Assembly (NCBI GenBank): GCA_032871835.1
Contig: CM065296.1
Location: 52,729,288-52,793,287 of the forward strand
Direction of reading: 5' to 3'
Length of the DNA stretch: 64,000 nt
Origin: Dipteronia dyeriana
Taxonomy: Eukaryota > Streptophyta > Magnoliopsida > Sapindales > Sapindaceae
In this document: positions 48,605-62,174 of the stretch, piece after piece
How positions within the stretch are numbered: position 1 is the stretch's first letter
Layout of the letters: each line of letters opens with the position of its first letter
Made by a program: the position numbers and the translations under genes
The notes under the pieces: model-generated
Databases searched by the model: none
Told to the model about the DNA's origin: nothing
The model's input: only the letters and a program-made list of their open reading frames with translations

Positions 48605-49882
48605 TCTGAGTGTAAGAGCATAGTTGTCATCCAGATCTCAAGACCAGGAAATAGCTAGGTATCGCTCCTGATGCCTTGGTCAGGCTTCCACCCCTAAGAA
48701 GAATCTGAGTGTAACAGCATAGTTGCCATCCAGATCTCAGGACCAGGAAATAGCTAGATAGAGCTCTTGATACCTTGGTCGGGCTACCACCCCTAAGAAG
48801 GGACTGATTGGAAATGCATAGTTGTCATCCAGATCTCAAGACAAAGAAATAGCTAGATAGCGCTCCTGATGCCTTGGTCGGGATACCACCCTTAAGAAGC
48901 TTCTGAGTATAAGAGCATAGTTGCTATCAAGATCTCAAGACCAGGAAATAGCTAGATAGCCCTCCTGATGTCTTGGTCGGGCTACCACCCCTAAGAAGGA
49001 TCCGATTGTAAAGTGTAGTTTCCATCCAGATCTCAGGACCAGGAAATAGCTAGATAATGCTCCTGATGCCTAGGTAGGGCTACCACCCTTTAGAAGAGTC
49101 TAAGTGTAAGAGCATAGTTGCCATCCAGATCTCAAGACTGGGAAATAGCTATGTAGCGCTCCAGATGCCTTGGTCGGGCTACAACCCCCAAGAAAGATCT
49201 GAGTGTGAGAGCATAGTTGCCATCCAGATCTCGAGACCAGGTAATAGCTAGATAGCCCTCCTAATGTCTTGATCGGGCTACCACCCCAAATAGGATCTGA
49301 GTGTAAGAGCATAGTTGTCATCCAGATCTCAAGACACGGAAATAGCAATATAGCCTTCCTGATGCCTCGGTCAGGCTACCACCCTCAAGAAGGATCTGGG
49401 TGTAAAAGCATAGTTTCAATCCAGATCTCAAGACTATAAAATATCGAGGTAGAACACCGGATGCCTTGGTCAGGCAACCACGCTTAAGAAGGATCTGAGT
49501 GTAAGAGCATAGTTACCATCCAGATCTCAAGTCCAGGAAATAGCTAGATAGCGCTCTAGATGCCTTGGTCGGGCTACCACCCCTAAGATGGATCTGGGTG
49601 TAAAAGCATAGTTGCCATCCAGATCTCAGGACAAGGAAATAGCTAGATAGCCCTGCTGATGCCTTGGTTGGTCTACCACCCCCCAGAAGGATCTGTGTGT
49701 AAGAGCATAGTTGTCATCCAGATCTCAAGACAAAGAAATAGCTAGATAGCCCTCCCGATGCCTTGGTCAGGCTACCTCTTGGATCTCGGTGTTAGAGCAT
49801 AGTTTCCAATCATATCTCAAGACCAAGAAATAGCTAGATAGCGCTCCTGATGCATTGGTCGGGCTACCACCCCTAAGAATGT
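48605..49882. repeat. 1,278-bp near-identical tandem duplication, copy 1
   Basis: Thirteen monomers (two of them shortened) repeated directly downstream at an offset of 1,278 bp. Only a few base differences were seen, for example GGGACTGATTGG versus GGGTCTGATTGG, ACAAAGAAATAG versus ACAAGGAAATAG and TAGCGCTCCTG versus TAGCACTCCTG. Private variants such as GGTATCGCTCC, TATCGAGGTAGAACACCGG and CCACGCTTAAG are present in both. Confidence 0.92.
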
Positions 49883-51160
49883 TCTGAGTGTAAGAGCATA
49901 GTTGTCATCCAGATCTCAAGACCAGGAAATAGCTAGGTATCGCTCCTGATGCCTTGGTCAGGCTTCCACCCCTAAGAAGAATCTGAGTGTAACAGCATAG
50001 TTGCCATCCAGATCTCAGGACCAGGAAATAGCTAGATAGAGCTCTTGATACCTTGGTCGGGCTACCACCCCTAAGAAGGGTCTGATTGGAAATGCATAGT
50101 TGTCATCCAGATCTCAAGACAAGGAAATAGCTAGATAGCACTCCTGATGCCTTGGTCGGGATACCACCCTTAAGAAGCTTCTGAGTATAAGAGCATAGTT
50201 GCTATCAAGATCTCAAGACCAGGAAATAGCTAGATAGCCCTCCTGATGTCTTGGTCGGGCTACCACCCCTAAGAAGGATCCGATTGTAAAGTGTAGTTTC
50301 CATCCAGATCTCAGGACCAGGAAATAGCTAGATAATGCTCCTGATGCCTAGGTAGGGCTACCACCCTTTAGAAGAGTCTAAGTGTAAGAGCATAGTTGCC
50401 ATCCAGATCTCAAGACTGGGAAATAGCTATGTAGCACTCCAGATGCCTTGGTCGGGCTACAACCCCCAAGAAAGATCTGAGTGTGAGAGCATAGTTGCCA
50501 TCCAGATCTCGAGACCAGGTAATAGCTAGATAGCCCTCCTAATGTCTTGATCGGGCTACCACCCCAAATAGGATCTGAGTGTAAGAGCATAGTTGTCATC
50601 CAGATCTCAAGACACGGAAATAGCAATATAGCCTTCCTGATGCCTCGGTCAGGCTACCACCCTCAAGAAGGATCTGGGTGTAAAAGCATAGTTTCAATCC
50701 AGATCTCAAGACTATAAAATATCGAGGTAGAACACCGGATGCCTTGGTCAGGCAACCACGCTTAAGAAGGATCTGAGTGTAAGAGCATAGTTACCATCCA
50801 GATCTCAAGTCCAGGAAATAGCTAGATAGCGCTCTAGATGCCTTGGTCGGGCTACCACCCCTAAGATGGATCTGGGTGTAAAAGCATAGTTGCCATCCAG
50901 ATCTCAGGACAAGGAAATAGCTAGATAGCCCTGCTGATGCCTTGGTTGGTCTACCACCCCCCAGAAGGATCTGTGTGTAAGAGCATAGTTGTCATCCAGA
51001 TCTCAAGACAAAGAAATAGCTAGATAGCCCTCCCGATGCCTTGGTCAGGCTACCTCTTGGATCTCGGTGTTAGAGCATAGTTTCCAATCATATCTCAAGA
51101 CCAAGAAATAGCTAGATAGCGCTCCTGATGCATTGGTCGGGCTACCACCCCTAAGAATGT
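49883..51160. repeat. 1,278-bp near-identical tandem duplication, copy 2
   Basis: Partner of the preceding segment. The copy junction falls in the CCCCTAAGAATGTTCTGAGTG to GTTGTCATCC part of a monomer. At the right end the sequence continues GGTAGCGCTCC, where copy 1 led into GGTATCGCTCC of copy 2, which marks the exchange point. Confidence 0.92.
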
Positions 51161-54100
51161 TCTGAGTGTAAGAGCATAGTTGTCATCCAGATCTCAAGAC
51201 CAGGAAATAGCTAGGTAGCGCTCCTGATGCCTTGGTCGGGCTACCACCCCTAAGAAGGATCTGAGTGTAAGAGCATTGTTGCCATCCAGATCTCAGGACC
51301 AGGAAATAGCTAGATAGCGCTCCTGATGCCTTGGTCTGGCTACCACCCCAAGTTGGGTCCGAGTGTAAGAGCATAGTTGTCATCCAGATGTCTAGACCAA
51401 GAAATAGCTAGATAGCTCTTCTGATGCCTTGGTCGGGCTACCAGCCCCAAGAAGGTTCTGATTGTAAGAGTTTAGTTGCCATCCAGATCTCAAGACCAGG
51501 AAATAGCTAGGTAACGCTCCTGATACCTTGGTCGGGCTACAACCCCTAAGAAGGATCTGAGTGTAAGGGTATAGTTTCCATCCAGATCTCAGGTCCAGGA
51601 AATAGCAAGATAGAGCTCCTGATGCCTTGGTCGGGCTACCACCCCTAAGAAGGGTTTGAGTGTAAAAGCATAGTTGTCATCCAGATCTCAAGACCAGGAA
51701 ATAGCTAGATGGCCCTCCCGATGCCTTAGTCAGGCTACCACCCCCAAGAAGGATCTTGGTGTAATAGCATAGTTACCATCCAGATCTCAAGACTAAGAAA
51801 TAGCTAGATAGCGCTCCTGATGCCTTGGTCGGGCTACCACCAATAAGAAGGATCTAAGTGTAAGAGCATAGTTGCCATCTAGATCTCAAGACCTGGAAAT
51901 AGCTAGATAGCGCTCCTGATGCCTTGGTCGGGATACCACCCCTAATAAGGGTATGAGTGTAAGAGCATAGTTGTCATCCAGATCTCAAGACACGGAAATA
52001 GCTAGATAGCCCTACCGATGTCTTGGTCAGGCTACCACCCTCAAGAAGGATCTCGGTGTAAAAGCATAGTTGCCATCCAGATCTCAAGACCAAGAAATAG
52101 CTAGAAAGCGCTCCTGATGCTTTGGTCAGGCTACCACCCACAAAATGGGTCTGAGTGTAAGAGCATAGTTTTCATCCAGATCTCAAGACCAGGAAATAGC
52201 TAGGTAGCGATCATGATGCCTTGGTCGGGCTACAACCCAAAAGAAGAATCTGAGTGTAACAGCATAGTTGCCATCCAGATCTTAGGACCAGGAAATAGCT
52301 AGATAGCGCTCTTGAAACCTTGGTCAGGCTACCACCCCTAAGAAGGGTCTGAGTGTAAATGCATAGTTGTCATCCAGATCTCAAGACAAGGAAATAGCTA
52401 GATAGCGCTCCTGATGCCTTGGTCGGGCTACCACCAATAAGAAGGATCTAAGTGTAGGAGCATAGTTGCTATACAGGTCTCAAGACCGGGAAATAGCTAG
52501 ATTGCCCTCCTGATATCTTGGTCGGGCTACCGCCCCTAAGAAAAATCTGGGTGTAAAGCGTAGTTGCCATCCAGATCTAAAGACCAGGAAATAGCTAGAT
52601 AACGCTCCTGATGCCTAGGTCGGGCTACCTCCCCTTAGAAGTGTCTAAGTGTAAGAGCATAGTGGCCATCCAGATCTCCAGACCAGGAAATAGCTAGGTA
52701 GCGCTCCAGATGCCTTGGTCGGGCTACAACCTCCAAGATAGATCTTAGTGTTAGAGCATTGTTGCCATACAGATCTCCAGACCAGGTAATAGCTGGATAG
52801 CCCTCTTGATGTCTTGGTCGGGCTACAACCCCAATAACGATCTGAGTGTAAGAGAATAGTTGTCATCCAGAACTCAAGACACAGAAATAGCTAGATATCC
52901 TTCCCGATGCCTTGGTCAGGCTACCACCCCCAAGAAGGATTTAGGTGTAAAAGAATAGTTTTCATCCAGATCTCAAGACTATGAAATAACGAGGTAGCGC
53001 ACCGGATGCCTTGGTCGGGCAACCACCATTAAGAAGGATCTGAGTGTATAAGCATAGTTGCCATCCAGATCTCAAGACCAGGAAATAGCTAGATAGCGCT
53101 CCTGATGCCTTGGTCGGGCCATCACCACTAAGAAGGATCTGGGTGTAAGAGCATGGTTGCCATCCAGATATTAGGACAAGGAAATAGCTAGATAGCCCTC
53201 CTAATGCCTTGGTCGGATTACCACCCCCAAGAAGGATCTGAGTGTAAGAGCATAATTGTCATCCAGATCTCAAGACACGGAAATTGCTAGATAGCCCTCC
53301 CGATGACTTGGTCAGGCTACCTCTTGGATCTCGGTGTTAGAGTATAGTTTCCATCCAGATCTCAAGACCAAGAAATAGCTAGATAGCACTCCTGATGCAT
53401 TGGTCGGGCTACCACCCCCAAGAAGGTTCTGAGTGTAAGAGCATTGTTGCCATCCAGATCTCAGGACCAGGAAATAGCTAGATAGCGCTCCTGAAGCCTT
53501 GGTCTGGCTACCACCACCAAGTTGGGTCTGAGTGTAAGAGCATAGTTGTCATCCAGATGTCAAGACCAGAAAATAGCTAGATAGCGCTCTTGATGCCTTG
53601 GTCGTTCTACCAACCCAAGAAGGTTCTGATTGTAAGAGCTTAGTTTCCATCTTGATCTCAAGACTAGGAAATGGCTAGGTAGCGCTCCTGATGCCTTGGT
53701 TGGGCTACCACCCCTAAGAAGGATCTGAGTGTAGGAGCACAGTTGCCATCCAGATCTCAGATCCTGTAAATAGCAAGATAGCGCTCCTGATGCCTTGGTC
53801 GTGCTACCACCCCCAAGAAGGGTCTGAGTGTAAAAGATTGTTGTCATCCAGATCTCAAGACCAGGAAATAGCTAGACAGCCCTCCCGAAGCCTTGGTCAG
53901 GCTACCACCCCCAAGTAGGATCTCGGTGTAAGAGCATAGTTGCCATCCAGATCTCAAGACCAAGAAATAGCTAGATAGCGCTCCTGATGCCTTGGTCGGG
54001 CTACCACCCCTAAGAAGGATCTGAGTGTAAGAGCATAGTTTCCATCCAGATAACAGAACCAGGAAAGAGCTAGATAGCGCTCCTGATGCCTTGGTCGGGA

Positions 54101-57100
54101 TACCACCCCTAATAAATGTCTGAGTGTAAGAGCATAGTTGTCATCCTAATCTCAAGACACGAAAATAGCTAGAAAGCCCTACCGATGTCTTGGTCAGGCT
54201 ACCAACCCCAAGAAGGATCTCGGTGTAAGAGCATAGTTTTCATCCAGATCTCAAGTCTATGAAATCGCTAAATAGCGCTCCTGATGTCTTGGTCGGGCTA
54301 CCACCCCTAAGAAGAATCTGTGTGTAACAACATAGTTGCCATCCAGATCTCAGGACCAGGAAATAGCTAGATAGCGCTCTTGATGCCTTAATCGGGCTAC
54401 CACCCAAAAGAAGGGTCTGAGTGTAAGAGCATAGTTGTCATCCAGATCTCAAGACAAAGAAATAGCTAGATAGCGCTCCTGATGCCTTGGTCGGGCTACC
54501 ACCCCCAAGAAGCTTCTGAGTGTAAGAGCATAGTTGCTATCTAGATCCCAAGACCTGAAACAAGCTAGGTAGCGCTCCAGATTCCTTGGTTGGGCTACCA
54601 CCCCTAAGAAGGATCTGAGTGTAAAAGCATAGTTGCCATCCAGATCTCAAGACGAGGAAATAGCTAGATAGCCCTCCTGATGTCTTGGTCGGGCTACCAC
54701 CCCCATGAAGGATCTGAGTGTAAAGCGTAGTTGCCATCTAGATCTCAAGACCAGGAAATAGCTAGATACCGCTTCTGATGCCTAGGTCGGGTTACCACCC
54801 CTTAGAAGTGTCTAAGTGTAATAGCATAGTTGCCATCTAGTTCTCATGACCAGGAAATAGCTAGGTAGCGCTCCAGATGCGTTGGTTGGGCTACCAACCC
54901 TAAGAAGGATCTAAGTGTAAGAGCATAGTTGTCATCCAGATCTCGTGACCAGGTAATAGCTAGATAGCCCTCATGATGTCTTGGTCGGGCTACAACCCCA
55001 AGAAGGATCTGAGTGTTAATGCATAATTGTCATCCAGATCTCAAGACACGGAAATAGCTAAATAGCCCTCTCAATGCCTTATTCTTGCTACCACCCCCAA
55101 GAAGGATCTGTGTGTAAAAGTATAGTTTCCATCCAGATCTCAAGAAAATGAAATATCTAGGTAGCGCACCGGATGCCTTCGTCGGGCAACCACCCTTAAG
55201 AAGGATCTAAGTGTAAGAGCATAGTTTCCATCCAGATCTCAAGACCATGAAATAGCTAGATAGCGCTCCTGATGCCTTGGTCGGGCTACCACCCCTAAGA
55301 AGGATCTGGGTGTAAGAGCATAGTTGCCATCCAGATCTCAAGACAAGGAAATAGCTGGATAGCCCTCCTGATGCCTTGGTCTGGCTACCACCCCCAAGAA
55401 AGATCTGAGTGTAAGAGCATAGTTGTCATCCAGATCTCAAGACACGGAAATAGCTAGATAGCCCTCCCGATGCCTTGGTCAGGCTACCTCTTGGATCTCG
55501 GTGTTAAAGCATAGTTTCCATCCAGATCTCAAGACCAAGAAATAGCTAGATAGCGCTCCTGATGCATTGGTCAGGCTACCACCCCCAAGAAGGTTCTGAG
55601 TGTAAAAGCATAGTTGTCATCAAGATCTCAGGACCAGGAAATAGCTAGGTAGCGCTTCTGATGCCTTGGTCGAGCTACCACCCCTAAGAAGGATCTGAGT
55701 GTAACAGCATTGTTGCCATCCAGATCTTAGGACAAGGAAATAGCTAGATAGCACTCCTGATCCCTTGGTTTGGCTACCACACCCAAGTTGGGTCTGAGTG
55801 TAAGAGCATAGTTGTCATCTAGATGTCAAGACCAGGAAATAGCTGGATAGTGCTTCTGATGCCTTGGTCGGGCTACCACCCCCAATAAGGTTCTGATTGT
55901 AAGAACTTAGTTGCCATCCAGATCTCAGGTCCAGGAAATAGCAAGATAGCGCTCTTGATGCCTTGGTCGGGCTACCACCCCAAAGAAGGGTCTTAGTGTA
56001 AAAGCATACTTGTCATCCAGATCTCAAGACAAGGAAATAGCTAGATAGCCCTCCCAATGAATTGGTCAGGCCACCACCCCCAAGAAGGATCTCGGTGTAA
56101 GAGCATAGTTGCCATCCAGATCTCAAGACCAAGAAATAGCTAGATAGCGCTCCTGATGCCTTTGTCGGGCTACAACCCCCAAGAAAGATCTGAGTGTGAG
56201 AGCATAGTTGCCATCCAGATCTTGAGACCAGGTAATATCTAGATAGCCTTCCTGATGTCTTGGTCGGGCCATCACCCCAAAAAGGATCTGAGTGTAAATG
56301 CATAGTTGTCATTAAGATCTCAGGACACGGAAATAGCTAAATAGCCCTCCCGATGCCTTGGTCAGACTACCACCCCCAAGAAGGATCTAGATGTAAAAGC
56401 ATAGTTTCCATCCAGATCTTAAGACTATGAAATATCTAGGTAGCGCACCGGATGATTTGGTCAGGCAACCACCCTTAAGAAGGATCTAAGTATAAGAGCA
56501 TAGTTTCCATCCAGATCTCAAGACCAGGAAATAGTTAGATAGCGCTCCTGATGCCTTGGTCAGGCTACCACCCCCAAGAAGGATCTGAGTGTAAGAGCAT
56601 AGTTGTCATCCAAATCTCAAGACAAGGAAATAGCTAGATAGCTCTCCCGATGCCTTGGTCAGGCTACCTCTTGGATCTCGGTGTTAGAGCATAATTTCCA
56701 TCCAGATCTCAAGACCAAGAAATAGCTAGATAGCGCTCCTGATGCATTGGTCGGGCTACCACCCCCTAGACGGTTCTGAGTGTAAGAGCATAGTTGTCAT
56801 CCAGATCTCAAGACCGGGAAATAGCTAGTTAGCGCTTCTGATGCCTTGGTCGGGCTACAACCCTTAAGAAGGATCTGAGTGAAAGTACATTGTTGCCATC
56901 AAGATCTCAAGACTAGGAATTAGCTAGATAGCGCTCCTGATGCCTTGGTTGGGCTACAACCCCTAAGAAGGTTCTGATTGTAAGAGCTTAGTTGCCATCC
57001 AGATCTCAAGACCAGGAAATAGTTAGGTAGAGCTTCTGATGCCTTGGTCAGGGCTACAACCGCTAAGAAGGATCTGAGTGTAAGAGCATAGTTGCCATCC

Positions 57101-59602
57101 AGATCTCAAGACCAGGAAATAGCTAGGTAGCGCTCCTGATGCCTTGGTCGGGCTACCACGCCTAAGAAGGATCTGAGTGTAAGAGCATAGCTGCCATCCA
57201 AATCTCAGGTCCAGGAAATAGCAAGATAGCGTTCCTGATACCATGGTCGGGCTACCACCCCCAAGAAACGTCTGAGTTTAAGAGCATAGTTGTCATCCAG
57301 ATCTCAAGACCAGGAAATAGCTAGATAGCATTCCTGATGCCTTGGTCAGGCAACCAACCCTGAGAAGGATCTGAGTGTAAGAGCATAGTTGCCATCCAGA
57401 TCTCAAGACCAGGAAAAAGCTAGATAGCGCTCCTGATGCCTTGGTCAGGCTACCACACCTAATAAGGATCAGAGTGTAAGTGCATAGTTGCCATCCAGAT
57501 CTCAGGACCAGGAAATTCCTAGATAGCTCTCCTGATGTCTTGGTCTGGCTGCCACCATAAATAAGGGTCTGAGTGTAAGAGCATAGTTGTCATCCAGCTC
57601 TCAAGACCAGGAAATAGCTAGATAGCGCACATGATGCCTTGGTCAGGCTACCAACCCTAAGAAGGATCTGAGTGTAAGAGCATAGTTTCCATCCAGATCT
57701 AAGGACTAGGAAATAGCTAGATAGCGTTCCCGATGCCTTGGTCCGGTTACCAACCCCAAAAAGGTTCTTAGTGTAAGAGCATAGTTGCCATCCAGATCTC
57801 AAGACTAGGAAATAGCTGTGTAGCGCACCTGATTCCTTGGTCGGGCAACCACCCCTAAGAAGGATCTGAGTTTAAGAGCATTGTTGCCATACAGATCTCA
57901 GGACCAAGAAATAGCTAGATAACTCTCCTAATGCCTTGGTCGGGATACCACCCCAAGACGGGTCCGAGTGTAAAAGCATAGTTGTCATCCAGATCTCAAG
58001 ACCGGGAAATAGCTAAATAGCGCTCCCAATCCCTCGGTCAGGCTACCACCTTTAAGAAGGATCTGAGTGTAAGAGCACAGTTTCCATCCATATCACAAGA
58101 CCAGGAAATAGCTAGATAGCTCTCCTGATGCCTTGGTCAGGCTACCACCCCTAAGAAGGGTCTTAGTGTAATAGCATTGTTGACATCACGAACTCAAGAC
58201 CAGGAAATAGCTTGATAGCGCTCCTGATGCCTTAGTCGGGCTACCACCCCTAAGAAGGATCTGAGTGTTAGAGCATTGTTGCCATCCAGATCTAAAGACT
58301 AGGAAATATCTAGATAGTGCTTCGGATGCTTTGGTCAGGCTACCTCCCCCAGGAAGGGTCTGAGTGTAAGAGCATTGTTGTCATCCAGATCTCCAGACCA
58401 GAAAATAGCTAGGTAGCGCTCCTGATGCCTTGGTCAGGCCACAACCCCTAAGAATTATAAGAGTATAGTTGCCATCCAGATCTTAGGTCCAGGAAATAGC
58501 AAGATAGCGCTCCTGATGCCTTGGTCGGGCTACTACCTCCAAGAAGGGTCTGAGTGTAAGAGCATTGTTGACATCAAGATCTCAAGACCTAGAAATAGCT
58601 AGATAGAGCTCCTGATGCCTTGGTCAGGCTACCTTCTCTAAGAACAATCTAAGTGTAAGAGCATAGTTTCCATCAAGATCTAAAGACAAGGGAATAGCTA
58701 GATAGCGCTCCTGATGCTTTGGTCATGCTACCACCCTCAAGAAGGGTCTGAGTGTAAGAGCATTGTTGTCATTCAGATCTCCAGACCAGAAAATAGCTAG
58801 GTAAAGCTCCTGATGCCTTTATCGGACTACCACCCCTAAGAATGATCTCAGAGTAAGAGCATTGTTGCCATCCAGATCTCAAGTCCAGGAAATAGCAAGA
58901 TAGCGCTCCTGATGCCTTGGTCGGGCTACCACCTCCAAGAAGGGTCTGAGTGAAAGAGCATAGTTGTCATCCAGATCTCAAGACCAGGAAATAGCTAGAT
59001 AGCGCACCTGATGCCTTGGTCAGTCTACCACCCCTAAAATGGGTCTGAGTGTAAGAGCATAGTTGTCATCCAAATCTTAAGACCAGGAAATAGCTAAATA
59101 GCGCTCCTAATGCCTTGGTCGGGCTACCACCTATAAGAAGGATCTGAGAGTAAGAGCATAGTTTCCATCCATATCTCAAGACCAGGAAATAGCTAGATAG
59201 CTCTCCTGATGCCCTTGTTAGGCTACCACCCCCAAGAAGGGTCTGAGTGTGAGACCATTGTTGCCATCCTGATCTCAAGGCAATTAAATAGCTAGATAGC
59301 CCTCCTGATGCCTTGGTCGGGCTACCACCCCATGAAGGATCAGAGTGTAAGACCATAGTTGTCATCCAGATCTCAAGACCAAGAAATAGCTAGATAGCGC
59401 TCCTGATGCCTTGGTCGGGCTACCACCCCTAAGAAAGGTCTGAGTGTAAGAGCATAGTTCCCATCAATATCTCTAGACCAGAAAATAGCTAGGTAGCGCA
59501 CCTGATACCTTGGTCGGTCTACCACCCTTAAGAAGGATCTGAGTGTAAGAGCATATTTCCCATCCATATCTCAAGACCAGAAAATAGCTAGATAGCGCTC
59601 CT

Positions 59603-59653
59603 GATGCCTTGGTCGGGCTTCCCAGGACCAGTAAATAGCTAGACAGCTCTCTT
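59603..59653. repeat. 51-bp half-monomer, oldest copy
   Basis: GGTCGGGCTT is joined directly to CCCAGGACCAGTAAATAG, so about 48 bp of the monomer is missing. It is the earliest of four such half-units and has slightly different bases (CTTCCCAGG, AGACAGCTCTCTTAG) from the three downstream. Confidence 0.85.
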
Positions 59654-61135
59654 AGTGCCTTGGTCGAGCTACCACCCCGAAAAAGGTTATGAGTGTAAGA
59701 GCATAGTTGCCGTCCAGATCTCAAGACTAGGAAATAGCTAGGTAGCGCCCCTGATGCCTTGGTCAGGCAACACCCCTAAGAATGATCTGACTGTAAGAGC
59801 ATAGTTGCCATCCAGATCTCAAGACTAGGAAATAGTTAGGTAGCGCACCTGATGCCTTGGTCAGGTAACCACCCTTACGAAGGATCAGAGTGTAAGAGCA
59901 TAGTTGCCTTCCAGATCTCAAGACTATGAAATATCAAGGAAGCGCTCCCGATGCCTTGGTCTGGCTACCACCCCCAAGAAGAATCTGAGTGAAAGAGCAT
60001 AGTTGCTATCTTGATCTCAAGACCAAGAAATAGCTAGATAGCGCTCCTGATGCCTTGGTCGGACTACTACCCCTAAAAAGGATCTGAGTGTAAGAGCATA
60101 GTTATCATCTAGATCTCAAGACCAGGAAATAGCTAAATAGCGCTCCTAATGCCTTGGTCGGGCTACCACCTTTAAGAAGGATCTGAGTGTAAGAGCATAG
60201 TTTCCATCCATATCTCAAGACCAGGAAATAGCTAGATAGCTCTCCTGATGCCCTTGTCAGGCTACAATCCCCAAGAAGGGTCTAAGTGTGAGACCATTGT
60301 TGCCATCCAGATCTCAAGACAAGGAAATAGCTAGATAGCCCTCCTTATGCCTTGGTCGGGCTACCACCCCATGAAGGATCTGAGTGTAAGACCATAGTTG
60401 TCATCCAGATCTCAAGACCAAGAAATAGCTAGATAGCGCTCCTGATGCCTTGGTCGGGCTACCACCCCTAGGAAGGGTCTAAGTGTAAGAGCATAGTTGC
60501 CATCCATATCTCAAGACCAGAAAATAGTTAGGTAGCGCTCTTGATGCCTTGGTCGGGCTACCACCCCTAAGAAGGATCTGAGTGTAAGAGCATAGTTGCC
60601 ATCCAGATCACAATACCAGGAAATAGCTAGATAGCTCTCCTGATGCATAGGTCGGGCTACCACCTCTAAGATGGGTCTGAGTGTAAAAGCATTGTTGCCA
60701 TCCACTTCTTAGGACCAGGAAATAGCTAGATAGCTCTCTTGATGCCTTGGTCGGGCTACCTCCACGAAAATGGTTCTGAGTGTAAGAGCATAGTTGCCAT
60801 CCAGATCTCAATACTAGGAAATAGCTAGGTAGCGCACCTGATGCCTTGGTCAGGAAACACCCCTAAGAAGAATTTGAGTGTAAGAGCATAGTTTTCATCC
60901 AGATCTCAAGACACGGAAATAGCTAGATAGCGATTACTCTGCCTTGGTCAGGCTACCACCCCCAAGAAGGATCTGGGTGTAAGAGCATAGTTGCCATCCA
61001 GATCTCAGGACCAAGAAATAGCTAGATAGCGCTCCCGATGTATTGGTCGGGCTACCAACCCCAATACGGGTCTGAGTGTAAAAGCATAGTTGTCAACCAG
61101 ATCTGAAGACCTTTAAATAGCTAGATAGCGCTCTA

Positions 61136-62174
61136 GATGCCTTGGTCGTGCTTCTCAGGACCAGTAAATAGCTAGAAAGCTCTCTTGATGCCTTGGTCGA
61201 GCTACCACCCCGAAAAAGGTTCTGAGTGTAAGAGCATAGTTGCCATCCAGATCTCAAGACTAGGAAATAGCTAGGTAGCGCCCCTGATGCCTTGTTCAGG
61301 CAACACCCCTAAGAATGATCTGAGAGTAAGATCATAGTTGCCATCCAGATCTCAAGACTAGGAAATAGTTAGGTAGTGCACCTGATGCCTTGGTCAGGCT
61401 ACCACCCCTAAGAAGGATATGAGTGTAAGAGCATAGTTGCCCTCTAGATCTCAAGATCAGGAAATAGCTAGATAGCGCTCTTGATGCCTTGGTCGGGCTA
61501 CCACCCTTATGAAGGGTCAGAGTGTAAGAGCATAGTTGCCATCCAGATCTCAAGACCAGGAAATAGCTAGATAGCGCTCCTGATGCCTTGGTCAGGCAAC
61601 CACCCCCAAGAAGGATATGAGTGTAAGAGCATAGTTGCCATCCAGATCTCAAGACTAGGAAATAGCTAGGTAGCACCTCTGATGCCTTGGTCAGGCAACA
61701 CCCCTAAGAATGATCTGAGTGTAAGAGCATAGTTGCCATCCAGATCTCAACACCAGGAAATAGCTAGATAGCACTCCTGATGCCTTGGTCAGGCTACCAC
61801 CTCGAAGAAGGTTCTGAGTGTAAGAGCATAGTTGCCATCCAGATCTCAAGACTATGAAATAGCAAGGAAGCGTTCCTGATGCCTTGGTCTGGCTACCACC
61901 CCCAAGCAGTGTCTGAGTGTAAGAGCATAGTTGTCATCCAGATCTCAAAACCAGGAAATAGCTAGGTAGCGCTCCTGATGCCTTTGTCGGGCTACCACCA
62001 CTAAGAATGATCTGAGCGTAAGAGCATAGTTGCCATCCAGATCTCAGGACCAAGAAATAGCTAGATAGCGCTCCCGATGTATTGGTCGGGCTACCAACCC
62101 CAAGACGGGTCTGAGTGTAAAAGCATAGTTGTCAACCAGATCTGAAGACCTTTAAATAGCTAGATAGCGCTCTA
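61136..62174. repeat. higher-order repeat unit 1 (1,039 bp, 10 monomers plus half-monomer)
   Basis: The unit begins with the 51 bp half-monomer, CTTCTCAGGACCAGTAAATAG, at 61136-61186. It then runs through a fixed monomer order: CGAGCTACCACCCCGAAAAAGG, CAACACCCCTAAGAATG, AAGGAAGCGTTCC, GTATTGGTCGGG and GAAGACCTTTAAATAG. Compared with the next unit one full monomer is missing, which gives 1,039 instead of 1,138 bp. Confidence 0.88.

Larger units (their letters stand above)
48003..56690. repeat. satellite region marked by a recurrent 7-bp-deleted monomer
   Basis: A monomer with GGCTACCTCTTGGATCTCGG, seven bases shorter than the usual GGCTACCACCCCCAAGAAGGATCTCGG, occurs with ACCTCTTGG starting at 48003, 49774, 51052, 53319, 55486 and 56666. 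The spacings are 1771, 1278, 2267, 2167 and 1180. The monomers on either side keep the same order each time: GACACGG/CCTCCCGATG before, AGTTTCC and GATGCATTGGTCGGG after. The shared deletion shows that all six descend from one ancestral unit. Confidence 0.85.
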
